From NCBI GenBank assembly GCA_036566745.1, contig DATCVR010000264.1, forward strand, positions 1 through 13,035: DNA of 13,035 nt, given 5' to 3'. The notes beneath the pieces are model-generated. The model was not told the origin of the DNA and made no database searches. It worked only from the letters and a program-made list of their open reading frames with translations. This document shows positions 1 through 5,543 of this stretch, piece after piece. How positions within the stretch are numbered: position 1 is the stretch's first letter; every line of letters begins with the position of its first letter. The stretch is from DATCVR01 sp036566745 (GTDB taxonomy: Bacteria > Actinomycetota > Actinomycetes > Jiangellales > Jiangellaceae). A program made the translations under genes and the position numbers.

Positions 1-162
1 GTCCTCCAGGCGCTCCATCTTGCGGAGGGCGTTGTCCTGCTCCTGGCGGGTCCAGCGGGAGAGGTGGGGGCGGAGGTCGGTGAGGGAGTTCCACCGGTCC
101 GGGGTGGCCAGGGCGGTGATCTGGGCGGCTATCGCGATCTCTGTGTCGGTGAAGGTGACCAT
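1..162 (-). CDS. hypothetical protein, 3' end cut by window edge
   Basis: An ATG at 160-162 opens 54 codons that run off the left edge without a stop. The product begins MVTFTDTEIAIAAQITALATP and continues with a basic/aromatic stretch (RWNSLTDLRPHLSRWTRQEQDNALRKMERLED is the end visible here in pieces). An AGGAG Shine-Dalgarno lies about 6-7 nt upstream of the ATG, and a good promoter (TTGACG, 17 bp, AATACT) sits upstream at 200-228, so the start is well supported. It is the first gene of a leftward unit that diverges from the plus-strand HTH gene at 307. The visible part looks helical and acidic/basic mixed, with no motif I can assign. Function unknown. Confidence 0.65.
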   Translation of the reverse strand, partial: MVTFTDTEIAIAAQITALATPDRWNSLTDLRPHLSRWTRQEQDNALRKMERLED

Positions 163-199
163 CTCTGCTCCTGGCGTCTCGTCCCTTGCTGATGACTCA

Positions 200-228
200 A
201 GTATTGCCGCATGATGTTGCAACGTCAA
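200..228 (-). promoter_or_regulatory. leftward promoter with operator in its spacer
   Basis: Read on the minus strand, a -35 TTGACG (223-228) is followed after 17 bp by a -10 AATACT (200-205), about 40 bp from the ATG at 162. The spacer starts with TTGCAAC, part of the repeated element of this region, so a protein bound there would block RNA polymerase. The promoter match is seen in the sequence; repression is inference. Confidence 0.55.
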
Positions 229-300
229 TAGGCAACTTGTAGTTGCAACATGATTCTTAACGTGCCTGCCGTAGACGCTTGCAACCTCGTGTGGCAACAT
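204..300. promoter_or_regulatory. TTGCAAC-N7-GGCAA operator cluster between divergent genes
   Basis: The element TTGCAAC-N7-GGCAA(C/T) occurs three times: plus strand 217-236, plus strand 279-298, and minus strand 223 down to 204. A further palindromic GTTGCAAC is at 242-249, and ATGTTGCAAC (214-223) with GTTGCAACAT (242-251) forms a perfect 10-bp inverted repeat. GCAACT and AGTTGC (232-246) form another small dyad. The copies fall in the spacer of the leftward promoter and over the -10 of the suggested rightward promoter. Together with a small HTH gene immediately downstream, this looks like an autoregulatory operator region. Which protein binds is not shown by the sequence. Confidence 0.6.
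272..300 (+). promoter_or_regulatory. possible leaderless rightward promoter
   Basis: TAGACG (272-277) and CAACAT (295-300) are separated by 17 bp, and the ATG at 307 lies 6 nt past the -10. There is no Shine-Dalgarno before this ATG, which fits a leaderless transcript as is common in actinobacteria. It aligns with the leftward promoter: both have the -35, then TTGCAAC, seven bases, then GGCAA. The match to consensus is moderate. Confidence 0.35.
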
Positions 301-306
301 CGGTCC

Positions 307-594
307 ATGACCGCCTACGACCAGGACACTCAGGACAAGGCCCTCGCCGAAGTCGAGCGCCTACGCGCCCATTTCGACGAGATCGACCAGAGCTTGGAGA
401 AGGCGCGCGAGGCGCTACAAGAGGCCATCGTTCGCCACCTACGCGAACGGAACGCACCGCCCGGACGCATCGCCACAGCGAGCAAGTACGACCGCAACCA
501 CGTCGGCCGACTCGCCCGAGCGGCGGGGGTCCAGCCGCTCCGAGAGCCCAAGCCGAAGACCCGCCGCCGCAAGACCCCTCCCGCCGCCGAGTAG
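307..594 (+). CDS. small helix-turn-helix DNA-binding protein
   Basis: The 95-residue product has a long charged N-terminal helix (about residues 5-45, heptad-like, probably dimerising). A helix-turn-helix follows around residues 50-75 (PPGRIATASKYDRNHVGRLA), and the tail is very basic (PKPKTRRRKTPP). An in-frame ATG at 250 would add 19 residues, but that stretch overlaps the operator repeats and is unlike the rest, so I prefer 307, probably translated leaderless. It is one of only two plus-strand genes; the other (7909-8112) has the same helix-plus-HTH layout. It stands next to the repeated TTGCAAC elements, and I infer that it binds them and controls itself and the leftward gene. Its stop is 4 bp from the converging stop at 599. 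Confidence 0.75.
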   Translation: MTAYDQDTQDKALAEVERLRAHFDEIDQSLEKAREALQEAIVRHLRERNAPPGRIATASKYDRNHVGRLARAAGVQPLREPKPKTRRRKTPPAAE

Positions 595-598
595 CCCT

Positions 599-892
599 TC
601 ACCTCTCCCCCCTCGTGGACGGGTGGCCGGCGGACCGGACCTCACGTAGCTCTTGGAGCCGGTCGCCCTGGAGTGCTTCACCGTGGAGGCGGGCCACTGT
701 GGTGCCGAGCACGTAGGCGATCAGGTCGAGTCGGGCACTGTCCGGCTCGGCCTCACCCGCCTCGAACGCGGCGTAGGCGGCTTCGTCGATACCGACAGCG
801 AGAGCCATCCGGGCCTGGGAGAAGCCGATCCACTCCCGCTCCCTTCGGAGGGCGTCGAGCAGGGCGGTCACCGCGGCTTCCCCGATCTCCAC
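599..892 (-). CDS. XRE-family helix-turn-helix regulator
   Basis: The 97-residue protein has a lambda-repressor-like HTH over about residues 8-70. The pattern is conserved: RREREWIGFSQARMALAVGI, then a short turn, a Phe-Glu-x-Gly step (FEAGEAEPD), and a leucine-rich last helix (LDLIAYVLGTTVARL). The start is GTG at 890-892, inside the end of the upstream membrane-protein gene (25-bp overlap); a second in-frame GTG at 871 is an alternative. It is the last gene of the leftward unit beginning at 2088 and converges on the plus-strand HTH gene. The C-terminal 25 residues are polar and probably disordered. Role inferred: regulator of this element. Confidence 0.75.
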   Translation of the reverse strand: MEIGEAAVTALLDALRREREWIGFSQARMALAVGIDEAAYAAFEAGEAEPDSARLDLIAYVLGTTVARLHGEALQGDRLQELREVRSAGHPSTRGER

Positions 893-1101
893 GCCCGGCG
901 CACCAGGTCAGCTGCACCCGCGATCAGGAACACGAGGATGATGGGCAGGACGTGCTCATTCCCGGTCTCGACCGCGTACGAGGCGAACCACGCTCCGACG
1001 GAGAGGCCGGCCAGGCAGAAGGCTGCCGCAAGGACGACGATCCAGGGCGAAGGCGGCCAGGCGACGGGCTTGGACCACCAGCGGCGGAAGCGGCGGATCA
1101 C
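868..1101 (-). CDS. small two-helix membrane protein
   Basis: The 77-residue product has a basic N-terminus with several Trp (IRRFRRWWSKPVAW). Two hydrophobic segments follow at about residues 19-42 (WIVVLAAAFCLAGLSVGAWF) and 51-66 (HVLPIILVFLIAGAADL), with a short basic tail. This predicts a hairpin in the membrane with both ends in the cytoplasm. The GTG start overlaps the stop of the upstream gene (GTGA), indicating translational coupling. I recognise no family. Confidence 0.7.
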   Translation of the reverse strand: MIRRFRRWWSKPVAWPPSPWIVVLAAAFCLAGLSVGAWFASYAVETGNEHVLPIILVFLIAGAADLVRRAWRSGKPR

Positions 1102-1295
1102 TCCGCCTCCCAGCGAATGATCAGTTCCTCGTCCGTGGCGACGACCTCAGCGGCGGTGTCCCACTGGGCGACGTCTTCGCCGAGCGCCTGCCGGGCCAAC
1201 GCCACCAGGTCGACCAGGTCGCCCCACACGCACGGGAGCGGCAGCGTGTACTCGGTCCAGGTCTTGGTCACCTTGCGGTGTGAGACGCGGGTCAT
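1098..1295 (-). CDS. small actinophage-type protein of unknown function
   Basis: The 65-residue protein has a mixed beta/helix pattern: an early YTLPLPCVWGDLVDLVALAR, then an acidic WDTAAEVVATDEELIIRWEAE ending. The order '-tEY.lP.P..W.d....la...' followed by '..vtatdeelii.we' resembles a small family I have seen in actinobacterial phages and integrative elements, without known function; this is from memory, not a search. The ATG overlaps the upstream stop (TGATG) and its own stop overlaps the next GTG, so it is embedded in a coupled operon. Confidence 0.7.
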   Translation of the reverse strand: MTRVSHRKVTKTWTEYTLPLPCVWGDLVDLVALARQALGEDVAQWDTAAEVVATDEELIIRWEAE

Positions 1296-1735
1296 CAGGA
1301 CGCCTCCCCAGGCTGCTGGAGTTCACCTGACGCGACACTCTTGAGCCAGTCACGGCCGACCTGATGGGCCTTGCGGTGAAGTTCGTCCAGGTAGCGCAAC
1401 ATGCCCGCCGGGTCGATGGTCCCGCCGTCGTTGACCGCCTCCATGACGTAGCCGCGAAGCTCCGCCCAGGAGGTGGCATAGTCGGGGCGCGGCGGCATCG
1501 GCACGTCCAGCCACTCGATGCGGGTTGAACCGTTGTGGCCGTGCACCTTGACGACGCCCTCGTGGCCCCGGTTCAGCCACGTCGTGATCGTTGGCTCGTT
1601 CACTGGCTCCTGGTCCAGCCAGTGCGTGACAGCCCAGCCGTCCGAGAAGACGACCCCTTCAGCGACGACGCCCGTGCCGGAGACGCCGGAGACGTCCTCG
1701 ATGCGGTGCAGGCGGAAGCGGCGGATCTCGGTCAT
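1295..1735 (-). CDS. conserved phage-type hypothetical protein
   Basis: The 146-residue protein begins MTEIRRFRLHRIEDVSGVSG. The N-terminal half (1-75) is beta-rich, with 'GTGVVAEGVVFSDGWAVTHWL' followed by 'GHEGVVKVHGHNGSTRIEWLD'. This is an arrangement I recall from many actinophage and actinobacterial hypothetical proteins. The C-terminal half (85-146) is helical (Trp/Leu-rich, AELRGYVMEAV, LRYLDELHRKAHQVGRDWL). The open frame extends further upstream, but the ATG at 1735 overlaps the upstream stop as ATGA and starts the recognisable domain, so it is the likely start. Function unknown. Confidence 0.75.
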   Translation of the reverse strand: MTEIRRFRLHRIEDVSGVSGTGVVAEGVVFSDGWAVTHWLDQEPVNEPTITTWLNRGHEGVVKVHGHNGSTRIEWLDVPMPPRPDYATSWAELRGYVMEAVNDGGTIDPAGMLRYLDELHRKAHQVGRDWLKSVASGELQQPGEAS

Positions 1736-2088
1736 CGAGACCCCTCCCCCGCCTGCCCGGTGATCCCAGCCGCCCGGCGCTCGGCGATGGCCTCTCGGGT
1801 GGCTACTGCCGTTCGTGTCGCCATCCGCTCCGGCATGTCGCGCAGGTCGTCCGCGGTGAACGTGTCCTGGTCGTTCTCCGGCGCGGAGACCATCACCTCG
1901 GGCGGGGGCGAGCCGCCGCGCCAGCCGTGCGCCGCGCTCCGGCATATCCCGGCAGCGTCTCTCTCGGAGTATCGGCCCGCCTGCCAAACGTCGTGGTGGT
2001 AGCCGCACCTGTTCGGCTTCCACCAGGCGTCGTGCTCGTTGGACCAGACCAGCCACACCTTCACGGGCGGCTCTTGGATGTCTCGCAT
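1732..2088 (-). CDS. conserved phage-type hypothetical protein
   Basis: The product is 118 residues. The first 65 contain 'VWLVWSNEHDAWWKPNRCGYH', then 'AGRYSERDAAGICRSAAHGW', and a PPPEVMVSAPE motif. This combination recurs in small actinophage proteins of unknown function (recognised from memory). The C-terminal half is helical and charged. The ATG has a GAGAGGAA Shine-Dalgarno 8 nt upstream, making this the first gene of the leftward group ending at 599. It is followed by an ATGA overlap. Function unknown. Confidence 0.75.
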   Translation of the reverse strand: MRDIQEPPVKVWLVWSNEHDAWWKPNRCGYHHDVWQAGRYSERDAAGICRSAAHGWRGGSPPPEVMVSAPENDQDTFTADDLRDMPERMATRTAVATREAIAERRAAGITGQAGEGSR

Positions 2089-2164
2089 CGTTCGATTCCT
2101 CTCTCGAAACTTCTGCTGCTTGTCGCGTTCTTGATCGGCTAGCCGTACTAGAGTTCGATCTTGA
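2089..2164 (-). promoter_or_regulatory. probable promoter/leader region of the 2088-599 operon
   Basis: This non-coding stretch lies between the hairpin at 2165-2198 and the ATG at 2088. It contains a perfect 10-bp palindrome CGGCTAGCCG (2136-2145) flanked by GATC on one side. I find only weak -35/-10 candidates (TTCAAG near 2160-2165 and TAGCCG near 2136-2141, 18-bp spacer). A promoter is expected here because the unit upstream appears to terminate; the exact boxes are uncertain. Confidence 0.3.
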
Positions 2165-2198
2165 AGCGCTGAGAGCCCCCTGAGAAGCTCTCAGCGCT
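2165..2198 (-). terminator. 12-bp perfect hairpin, likely transcription terminator
   Basis: AGCGCTGAGAGC (2165-2176) and its exact reverse complement GCTCTCAGCGCT (2187-2198) flank a 10-nt loop. The hairpin lies just past the TAA (2207-2209) of the DUF397 gene and before the next gene on the same strand. No U-run follows, as is frequent in high-GC actinobacterial terminators. The near-perfect symmetry also allows an operator role. Confidence 0.6.
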
Positions 2199-2206
2199 AC
2201 CCAGAC

Positions 2207-2650
2207 TTACGCGGGGACCGAACCGCCCCCAAAGCCCGGGAGAACCGCCTCAGCGCCTTCGCTGCGCCTATCCACGCCCGACCCGTCCCCCGTCGGAAGC
2301 GCCGGGACCGACAGATCGAACTCGCCGTCCTCCACACCGGCCACGAACGTGCGGATCTCCGCGTCGGAGAACTCCAGCGCCTCCGGAGCCCCTTCGAGGC
2401 GCATCTCCCACCGGTCGTTGCCGACCCTGTCCAGCGTGAGCACGGACACGTCACCGCGCCTGCTGAAGGCGATCGACTCGGCGAAGTACTGCCAGTCCTC
2501 CGCTTCGACCGTCAGGACCGACCCGCCTTGCTGCTTGCCGTCCCGTACCGCCAGGCGGCCGTCCGCCAGCGGAGCCACCTCTACGCACGCTGTGGCGCCG
2601 TTGCAGTAGCTGGCCTTACGCCAGGCAGCCCTGGTGATCTCGTCGTGCAC
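2207..2650 (-). CDS. DUF397 protein with two DUF397-like units
   Basis: The 147-residue product begins with a clear DUF397 unit at about residues 9-60 (WRKASYCNGATACVEVA, then LAVRDGKQQGGSVLTVEAEDW, YFAES). A second, diverged unit at about 68-113 aligns with it: VLTLDRVGNDRWEMRLEGAP parallels CVEVAPLADGRLAVRDGKQQ, and FSDAEIRTFVAGVEDGEFDL matches the usual DUF397 C-terminus. The tail (114-147) is Gly/Ser/Ala-rich. DUF397 proteins are usually about 60-70 residues and sit beside XRE/DUF5753 regulators; here no DUF5753 gene is adjacent. The GTG at 2650 lies 1 nt past the upstream stop. It is the last gene before the hairpin at 2165-2198. Confidence 0.85.
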   Translation of the reverse strand: MHDEITRAAWRKASYCNGATACVEVAPLADGRLAVRDGKQQGGSVLTVEAEDWQYFAESIAFSRRGDVSVLTLDRVGNDRWEMRLEGAPEALEFSDAEIRTFVAGVEDGEFDLSVPALPTGDGSGVDRRSEGAEAVLPGFGGGSVPA

Positions 2651-2651
2651 G

Positions 2652-2915
2652 TCACGCCTCCCCGTCGATGAACAGCTTCCGGGCCGCCTCCAGCGGAGAC
2701 AGGCCCGCACACACCAGGTCCGCGAGGCGGTCCTCCACCAGATGCTCGGCGGCAGCCACGTCCGGCACCGTGTCCGCGAAGCTGGTGCTCAGCAGCGGAG
2801 ACACGGCAGGGGCAGGCTCTTCCGGTGCCGGCGTCGCAGGCGGCTCCGCCTCGACGCGGACAGGCAGCGGTCCCGGCCACAGGCGGCGGTAGAACAGGCC
2901 ATCGAGCCCACTCAC
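2652..2915 (-). CDS. hypothetical protein with Pro/Ala linker
   Basis: The 87-residue product has a short N-terminal segment (SGLDGLFYRRLWPGPLPVRV), a Pro/Ala/Glu linker (about 23-40), and a C-terminal helical segment (AAEHLVEDRLADLVCAGLSPLEAARKLF). The GTG at 2915 forms a GTGA overlap with the upstream gene; an open frame continues upstream but would overlap that gene by 40 bp. I do not recognise it. The linker plus helical end suggests an adaptor or protein-binding role, which is only inference. Confidence 0.65.
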   Translation of the reverse strand: MSGLDGLFYRRLWPGPLPVRVEAEPPATPAPEEPAPAVSPLLSTSFADTVPDVAAAEHLVEDRLADLVCAGLSPLEAARKLFIDGEA

Positions 2916-3361
2916 GACGCCGTCCCGTTCAGGGCTCGGGCGACAGCCAGGCACGGCCCGTGGATGATCTCGTCTTGCGAGTTGCCCATGCCCTGCGCCT
3001 CGTGGCGCTCCGCCTCGTCGGCCGTCTCCTCCAGCCAGGAGGCGAGAGGCTCAGCGAGAAGCGGATCCATCAGCGCAATCCACTCCAGGTCCCTACCGCC
3101 GCGCTTGCGGGCATGCCTGCCGTCCGACCAGATCGGGACCGTCGCCACCGTGCAGTGCTCCCGCTCGCCCGTCTCCGGGTCGACGCCGTCCCGCCACGTC
3201 CCCTTCTCACCCTCGGGCAGCGGACCACGCACCGACGACTTGTAGCGGGTGTTCAGCGGGCGATGCCACGGGCCGGGAGTCGCGTCACCGCCACGCTTCC
3301 GCAGTCGCGCCGCAGCCTCGCGGAGTTCGCCGGCGATCGTCTTCTCGGAGGTGTCACCCAT
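2912..3361 (-). CDS. conserved actinophage-type hypothetical protein
   Basis: The 149-residue product begins GDTSEKTIAGELREAAARLR and has the recurrent pattern 'ELR.AA..LR......TPGPW ... VPIWSDG... WIALMDPLLAEPLASWLEETA... CLAVARALNG'. Many actinobacterial phages and prophages carry one or more proteins with this layout; no function is known to me. Helical ends enclose a middle beta-rich part. The ATG start overlaps the previous gene by 8 bp. The next gene upstream (3354-3683) shares the ends (ELRAAASKLRS and ALALARFVNGS), suggesting the two are distant paralogues. Confidence 0.75.
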   Translation of the reverse strand: MGDTSEKTIAGELREAAARLRKRGGDATPGPWHRPLNTRYKSSVRGPLPEGEKGTWRDGVDPETGEREHCTVATVPIWSDGRHARKRGGRDLEWIALMDPLLAEPLASWLEETADEAERHEAQGMGNSQDEIIHGPCLAVARALNGTAS

Positions 3362-3683
3362 GGAGGGACACCTCCTGCGGAGTGGACCCGTTGACGAACC
3401 GGGCCAGCGCCAGCGCCGCCGTCCAGTCCATGCGGTCCACCCACTGCACGACCTGAACGCCCCGGGACTCGAACCCCTGCAATTGGGCCACCATCCGCTG
3501 GTACTGCGCTACGTGGTCGGGGAAGTCTCGCTCTTCGGCGCCTGCGACCTCCATGTCCAGGGCGATGTGGTCGAGCAGCTCGGCGGTGCACTCGTCGGCC
3601 GGGCAGTCCTTGTCGGAGCGGAGCTTGCTGGCGGCGGCGCGGAGTTCCGCCTCCACGGCAGGTGCCTCGATCTTGGCGCTCAT
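3354..3683 (-). CDS. hypothetical protein, distant relative of its downstream neighbour
   Basis: The 109-residue product is mostly helical: ELRAAASKLRSDKDCPADEC near the start, LLDHIALDMEVAGAEERDF in the middle, and a Trp-containing end (WVDRMDWTAALALARFVNG). The first and last segments match the ends of the 2912-3361 product, so an old duplication with loss of the middle 'WIALMDP' part is likely. The ATG at 3683 makes an ATGA overlap with the upstream gene, favouring it over longer open-frame starts. Function unknown. Confidence 0.7.
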   Translation of the reverse strand: MSAKIEAPAVEAELRAAASKLRSDKDCPADECTAELLDHIALDMEVAGAEERDFPDHVAQYQRMVAQLQGFESRGVQVVQWVDRMDWTAALALARFVNGSTPQEVSLHG

Positions 3684-4075
3684 CGGGAGAACACCTCTCC
3701 TCCGTGCTCGTCGCGGGTCGGCCACCACTCGTCGTGCATCTCCTGGCGGCACAGAGCGCACAGCTCGCCCTGGCTGGAGTCGCCGCTACAGTCCCGGCAT
3801 GCCTGACAGGGCAGGGAGCTGATGTCCTGCTCGCCTTCAGTGGCCGCTTTGACGCAGACAGGGCACATGCCCTCCGGCAGGCGACCCGCCGCAATCTCAT
3901 CGAGGACGTCACGCGGGATGCTGTCCGCGACCACGGCCATCCTGCGGCAACCGGTGACGGTAAGCACGCCCGGGTCGGGCAGAGCGCCGAAGAACGACGG
4001 GTAGGCGTGCCGCAGGTCCGGGTCTGCGTTCGCGTACGGGCTGTACGGGTTCGGTGTGATCTTGATTTCAGGCAC
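3680..4075 (-). CDS. cysteine-rich zinc-binding protein
   Basis: The 131-residue product carries eight cysteines, seven in clusters: CPVC (71-74), CQACRDC (90-96) and CALC (106-109), with His114 nearby. This strongly suggests two zinc-binding knuckles. The N-terminal 45 residues are Pro/Tyr-rich. I chose GTG at 4075 because GAAGGG lies 8 nt upstream of it; GTG at 4084 (three more residues) is possible but its only Shine-Dalgarno would be directly against the codon. A 36-bp gap precedes it. The fold is probably a small nucleic-acid or protein-binding zinc ribbon; no family recognised. Confidence 0.7.
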   Translation of the reverse strand: MPEIKITPNPYSPYANADPDLRHAYPSFFGALPDPGVLTVTGCRRMAVVADSIPRDVLDEIAAGRLPEGMCPVCVKAATEGEQDISSLPCQACRDCSGDSSQGELCALCRQEMHDEWWPTRDEHGGEVFSR

Positions 4076-4120
4076 CTTGGGCACCCTTCGGGTCGGGGGA
4101 AGGACGGGGGTCTCGCCGGG

Positions 4121-4408
4121 TCACGCCGGCGTCGCCATCTCGATCACGGGCACCGGCTGCTGCTCGCCCTCGCCGGACTCCGGGTAGCGGGCGAGGACCT
4201 GCCTAAGCGCGTTCAGCGCCGCCTCCGCCTCCTGCAGGTCTTCGTACTCGCGCGGGTCCACGATGACCGCCGCCAGGCCGGAATCGTCTGGGCGGGCGAT
4301 GTAGCGGGCGGTCCTGCGGCCGTTGCGCCATCTGCCGTCGTCGTCGTCGGACAGGAACTGGTTCAGCGCCTCGCGCGCCTGGTCGTGGCCGAACACGGTG
4401 CCCGTCAT
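4121..4408 (-). CDS. Phd/YefM-like antitoxin-type protein
   Basis: The 95-residue product has the Phd/YefM layout. An N-terminal 'TVFGHDQAREALNQFLSDDD' helix is followed by a basic strand (GRRTARYIARPDDSG). The signature strand 'LAAVIVDPREYEDLQEAEAA' comes at about residues 43-63, and then a helix. In Phd antitoxins the equivalent is a repeat of small strand plus 'AVLVSxEEYExLxE'. Phd proteins bind DNA as dimers and inhibit a Doc- or RelE-type toxin. No toxin of either type is encoded next door; the neighbour upstream is an XRE regulator (ATGA overlap). It may be an orphan antitoxin or only a related DNA-binding protein. Recognition is by pattern, so moderate certainty. Confidence 0.55.
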   Translation of the reverse strand: MTGTVFGHDQAREALNQFLSDDDDGRWRNGRRTARYIARPDDSGLAAVIVDPREYEDLQEAEAALNALRQVLARYPESGEGEQQPVPVIEMATPA

Positions 4409-4782
4409 GCGGAGACCTCCTTGAAACTGGATGAGACGGCAAGCCGGGTCGTCGCATGACCCAGCAGCGCCTTGAGCAGGGTGCGGTCCCGCGGCGACAA
4501 CACCGCGGCGTTCCATGTGTCGCTGTCCACGGGATGCGCGGCACCGTCCGGGGCGACGAACACCAGCGCCGGCCCGTTGGCGACAGCGACGGCGACGGCG
4601 CCTTCATCGAAGCGGGCGAACGCGTCCTCGATCCGCGAGACCGTTCCCGTGTACGGCACCTGTCCGCCCTCAATGTTGCGAACGGTTCCGCGGCTCACGT
4701 CGGCGAGGTCGGCGAGTTGCTGCTGGGTCAGGCCGCGCTCGTTGCGTCTACGTCGGACCGACACGGCGTACGGCTCGGTCAC
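4405..4782 (-). CDS. XRE-family regulator with C-terminal extension
   Basis: The 125-residue product has a textbook XRE HTH at about residues 8-60: VRRRRNERGLTQQQLADLAD, VSRGTVRNIEGGQV, then a 'RIEDAFARFD' helix. The remaining 65 residues (AVAVANGPALVFVAPDGAAH... TLLKALLGHATTRLAV) are a small beta-plus-helix extension of unknown function. The start was chosen at GTG 4782 because GGAG lies 6 nt upstream. ATG codons at 4794 and 4815 are in frame but poorly spaced from a Shine-Dalgarno and overlap the upstream GIY-YIG gene. Its stop overlaps the antitoxin-like gene (ATGA), so the pair is probably co-regulated. Confidence 0.8.
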   Translation of the reverse strand: MTEPYAVSVRRRRNERGLTQQQLADLADVSRGTVRNIEGGQVPYTGTVSRIEDAFARFDEGAVAVAVANGPALVFVAPDGAAHPVDSDTWNAAVLSPRDRTLLKALLGHATTRLAVSSSFKEVSA

Positions 4783-4784
4783 GG

Positions 4785-5540
4785 CTAGCTCCATGGCTCC
4801 GGCTTGCAGACGCATGGACCGACGCAGTTGGGTGCGAGTTTGTGCATGCGCTGGTAGACGATGAAGCCGGTGTGCGGATCCTGTAGTTCGGCAGGCGCTT
4901 CCCAGCCCTTGCCGATCAGCGTGTGGATGAAGCCATACGGCCCGCTGAACAGCTCTTCAGGCCACAGGCTTACGTCCTCGTCGACCAGCGGGATACCGGC
5001 GGCCAGGCCCGCCACCGCTTCGGTCAGGGCTCTATTCGACAATCGCGGGCCACCGATTAGGTCGCGGGCATTGCCGACGCCGTACCAAAAGGCGTGCCCG
5101 CACACGTAGGCATCCGACCTCGCGTTTCTCGCGTACGTGAACTCACGGATGTACATGTCGCCGATGTCCTTGATGTACTGCCCCACGGCCAGCAGCTGCG
5201 GGTGCCGGGCAGCGAGTTCACACCACTGCGGCAGCGCGCTGGCGATCAGACGTCCATGGTGGTCGTGGATGTCGCCGCGCGGGTTCCGGACCGCCGCTGC
5301 GGCCTCGTTGTGGGCGACGTTCCATAGCGGGCGCTCTTCGCGGATCGCCTTCCGTTCGGCGGCTAAGACCGCCGCCCGCGTCGGTAGCTTCTCGATTCGG
5401 ATGTTGACGACCTGGGTCCACCACTCCTTGTCGCCGCGGTGCTGCTTGAAGCGGGTGCCAGGGTCGGCGGTGATCCCGACGTAGAGCAGAACGCCGGCCT
5501 CGTCGTAGAAGCGGTAGAGCGCGTGTGGCACGTCGGTCAC
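4785..5540 (-). CDS. GIY-YIG nuclease-domain protein
   Basis: The product is 251 residues. The first 75 form a GIY-YIG domain: LYRFYDEAGV (8-17), LYVGIT (19-24, the 'YIG' strand), Arg30, His34, catalytic-type Glu62 in AAERKAIREE, and LWN (72-74). This domain cuts one DNA strand in homing, repair and restriction enzymes. Residues 100-251 form a second helical, Trp/Tyr-rich region ending in a Cys cluster (NCVGPCVCKPEPW) that I do not recognise. The GTG at 5540 follows the stop of the DnaC-like gene by 3 nt with a G-rich Shine-Dalgarno. Its place directly after the replication genes suggests a role in replication or recombination, but a homing-type or accessory role is possible. Confidence 0.8.
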   Translation of the reverse strand: MTDVPHALYRFYDEAGVLLYVGITADPGTRFKQHRGDKEWWTQVVNIRIEKLPTRAAVLAAERKAIREERPLWNVAHNEAAAAVRNPRGDIHDHHGRLIASALPQWCELAARHPQLLAVGQYIKDIGDMYIREFTYARNARSDAYVCGHAFWYGVGNARDLIGGPRLSNRALTEAVAGLAAGIPLVDEDVSLWPEELFSGPYGFIHTLIGKGWEAPAELQDPHTGFIVYQRMHKLAPNCVGPCVCKPEPWS

Positions 5541-5543
5541 AGC

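Noticed and set aside
3662..4459. 265-codon plus-strand open frame
   Set aside because: It runs antisense across three coupled minus-strand genes and shows no recognisable domain.
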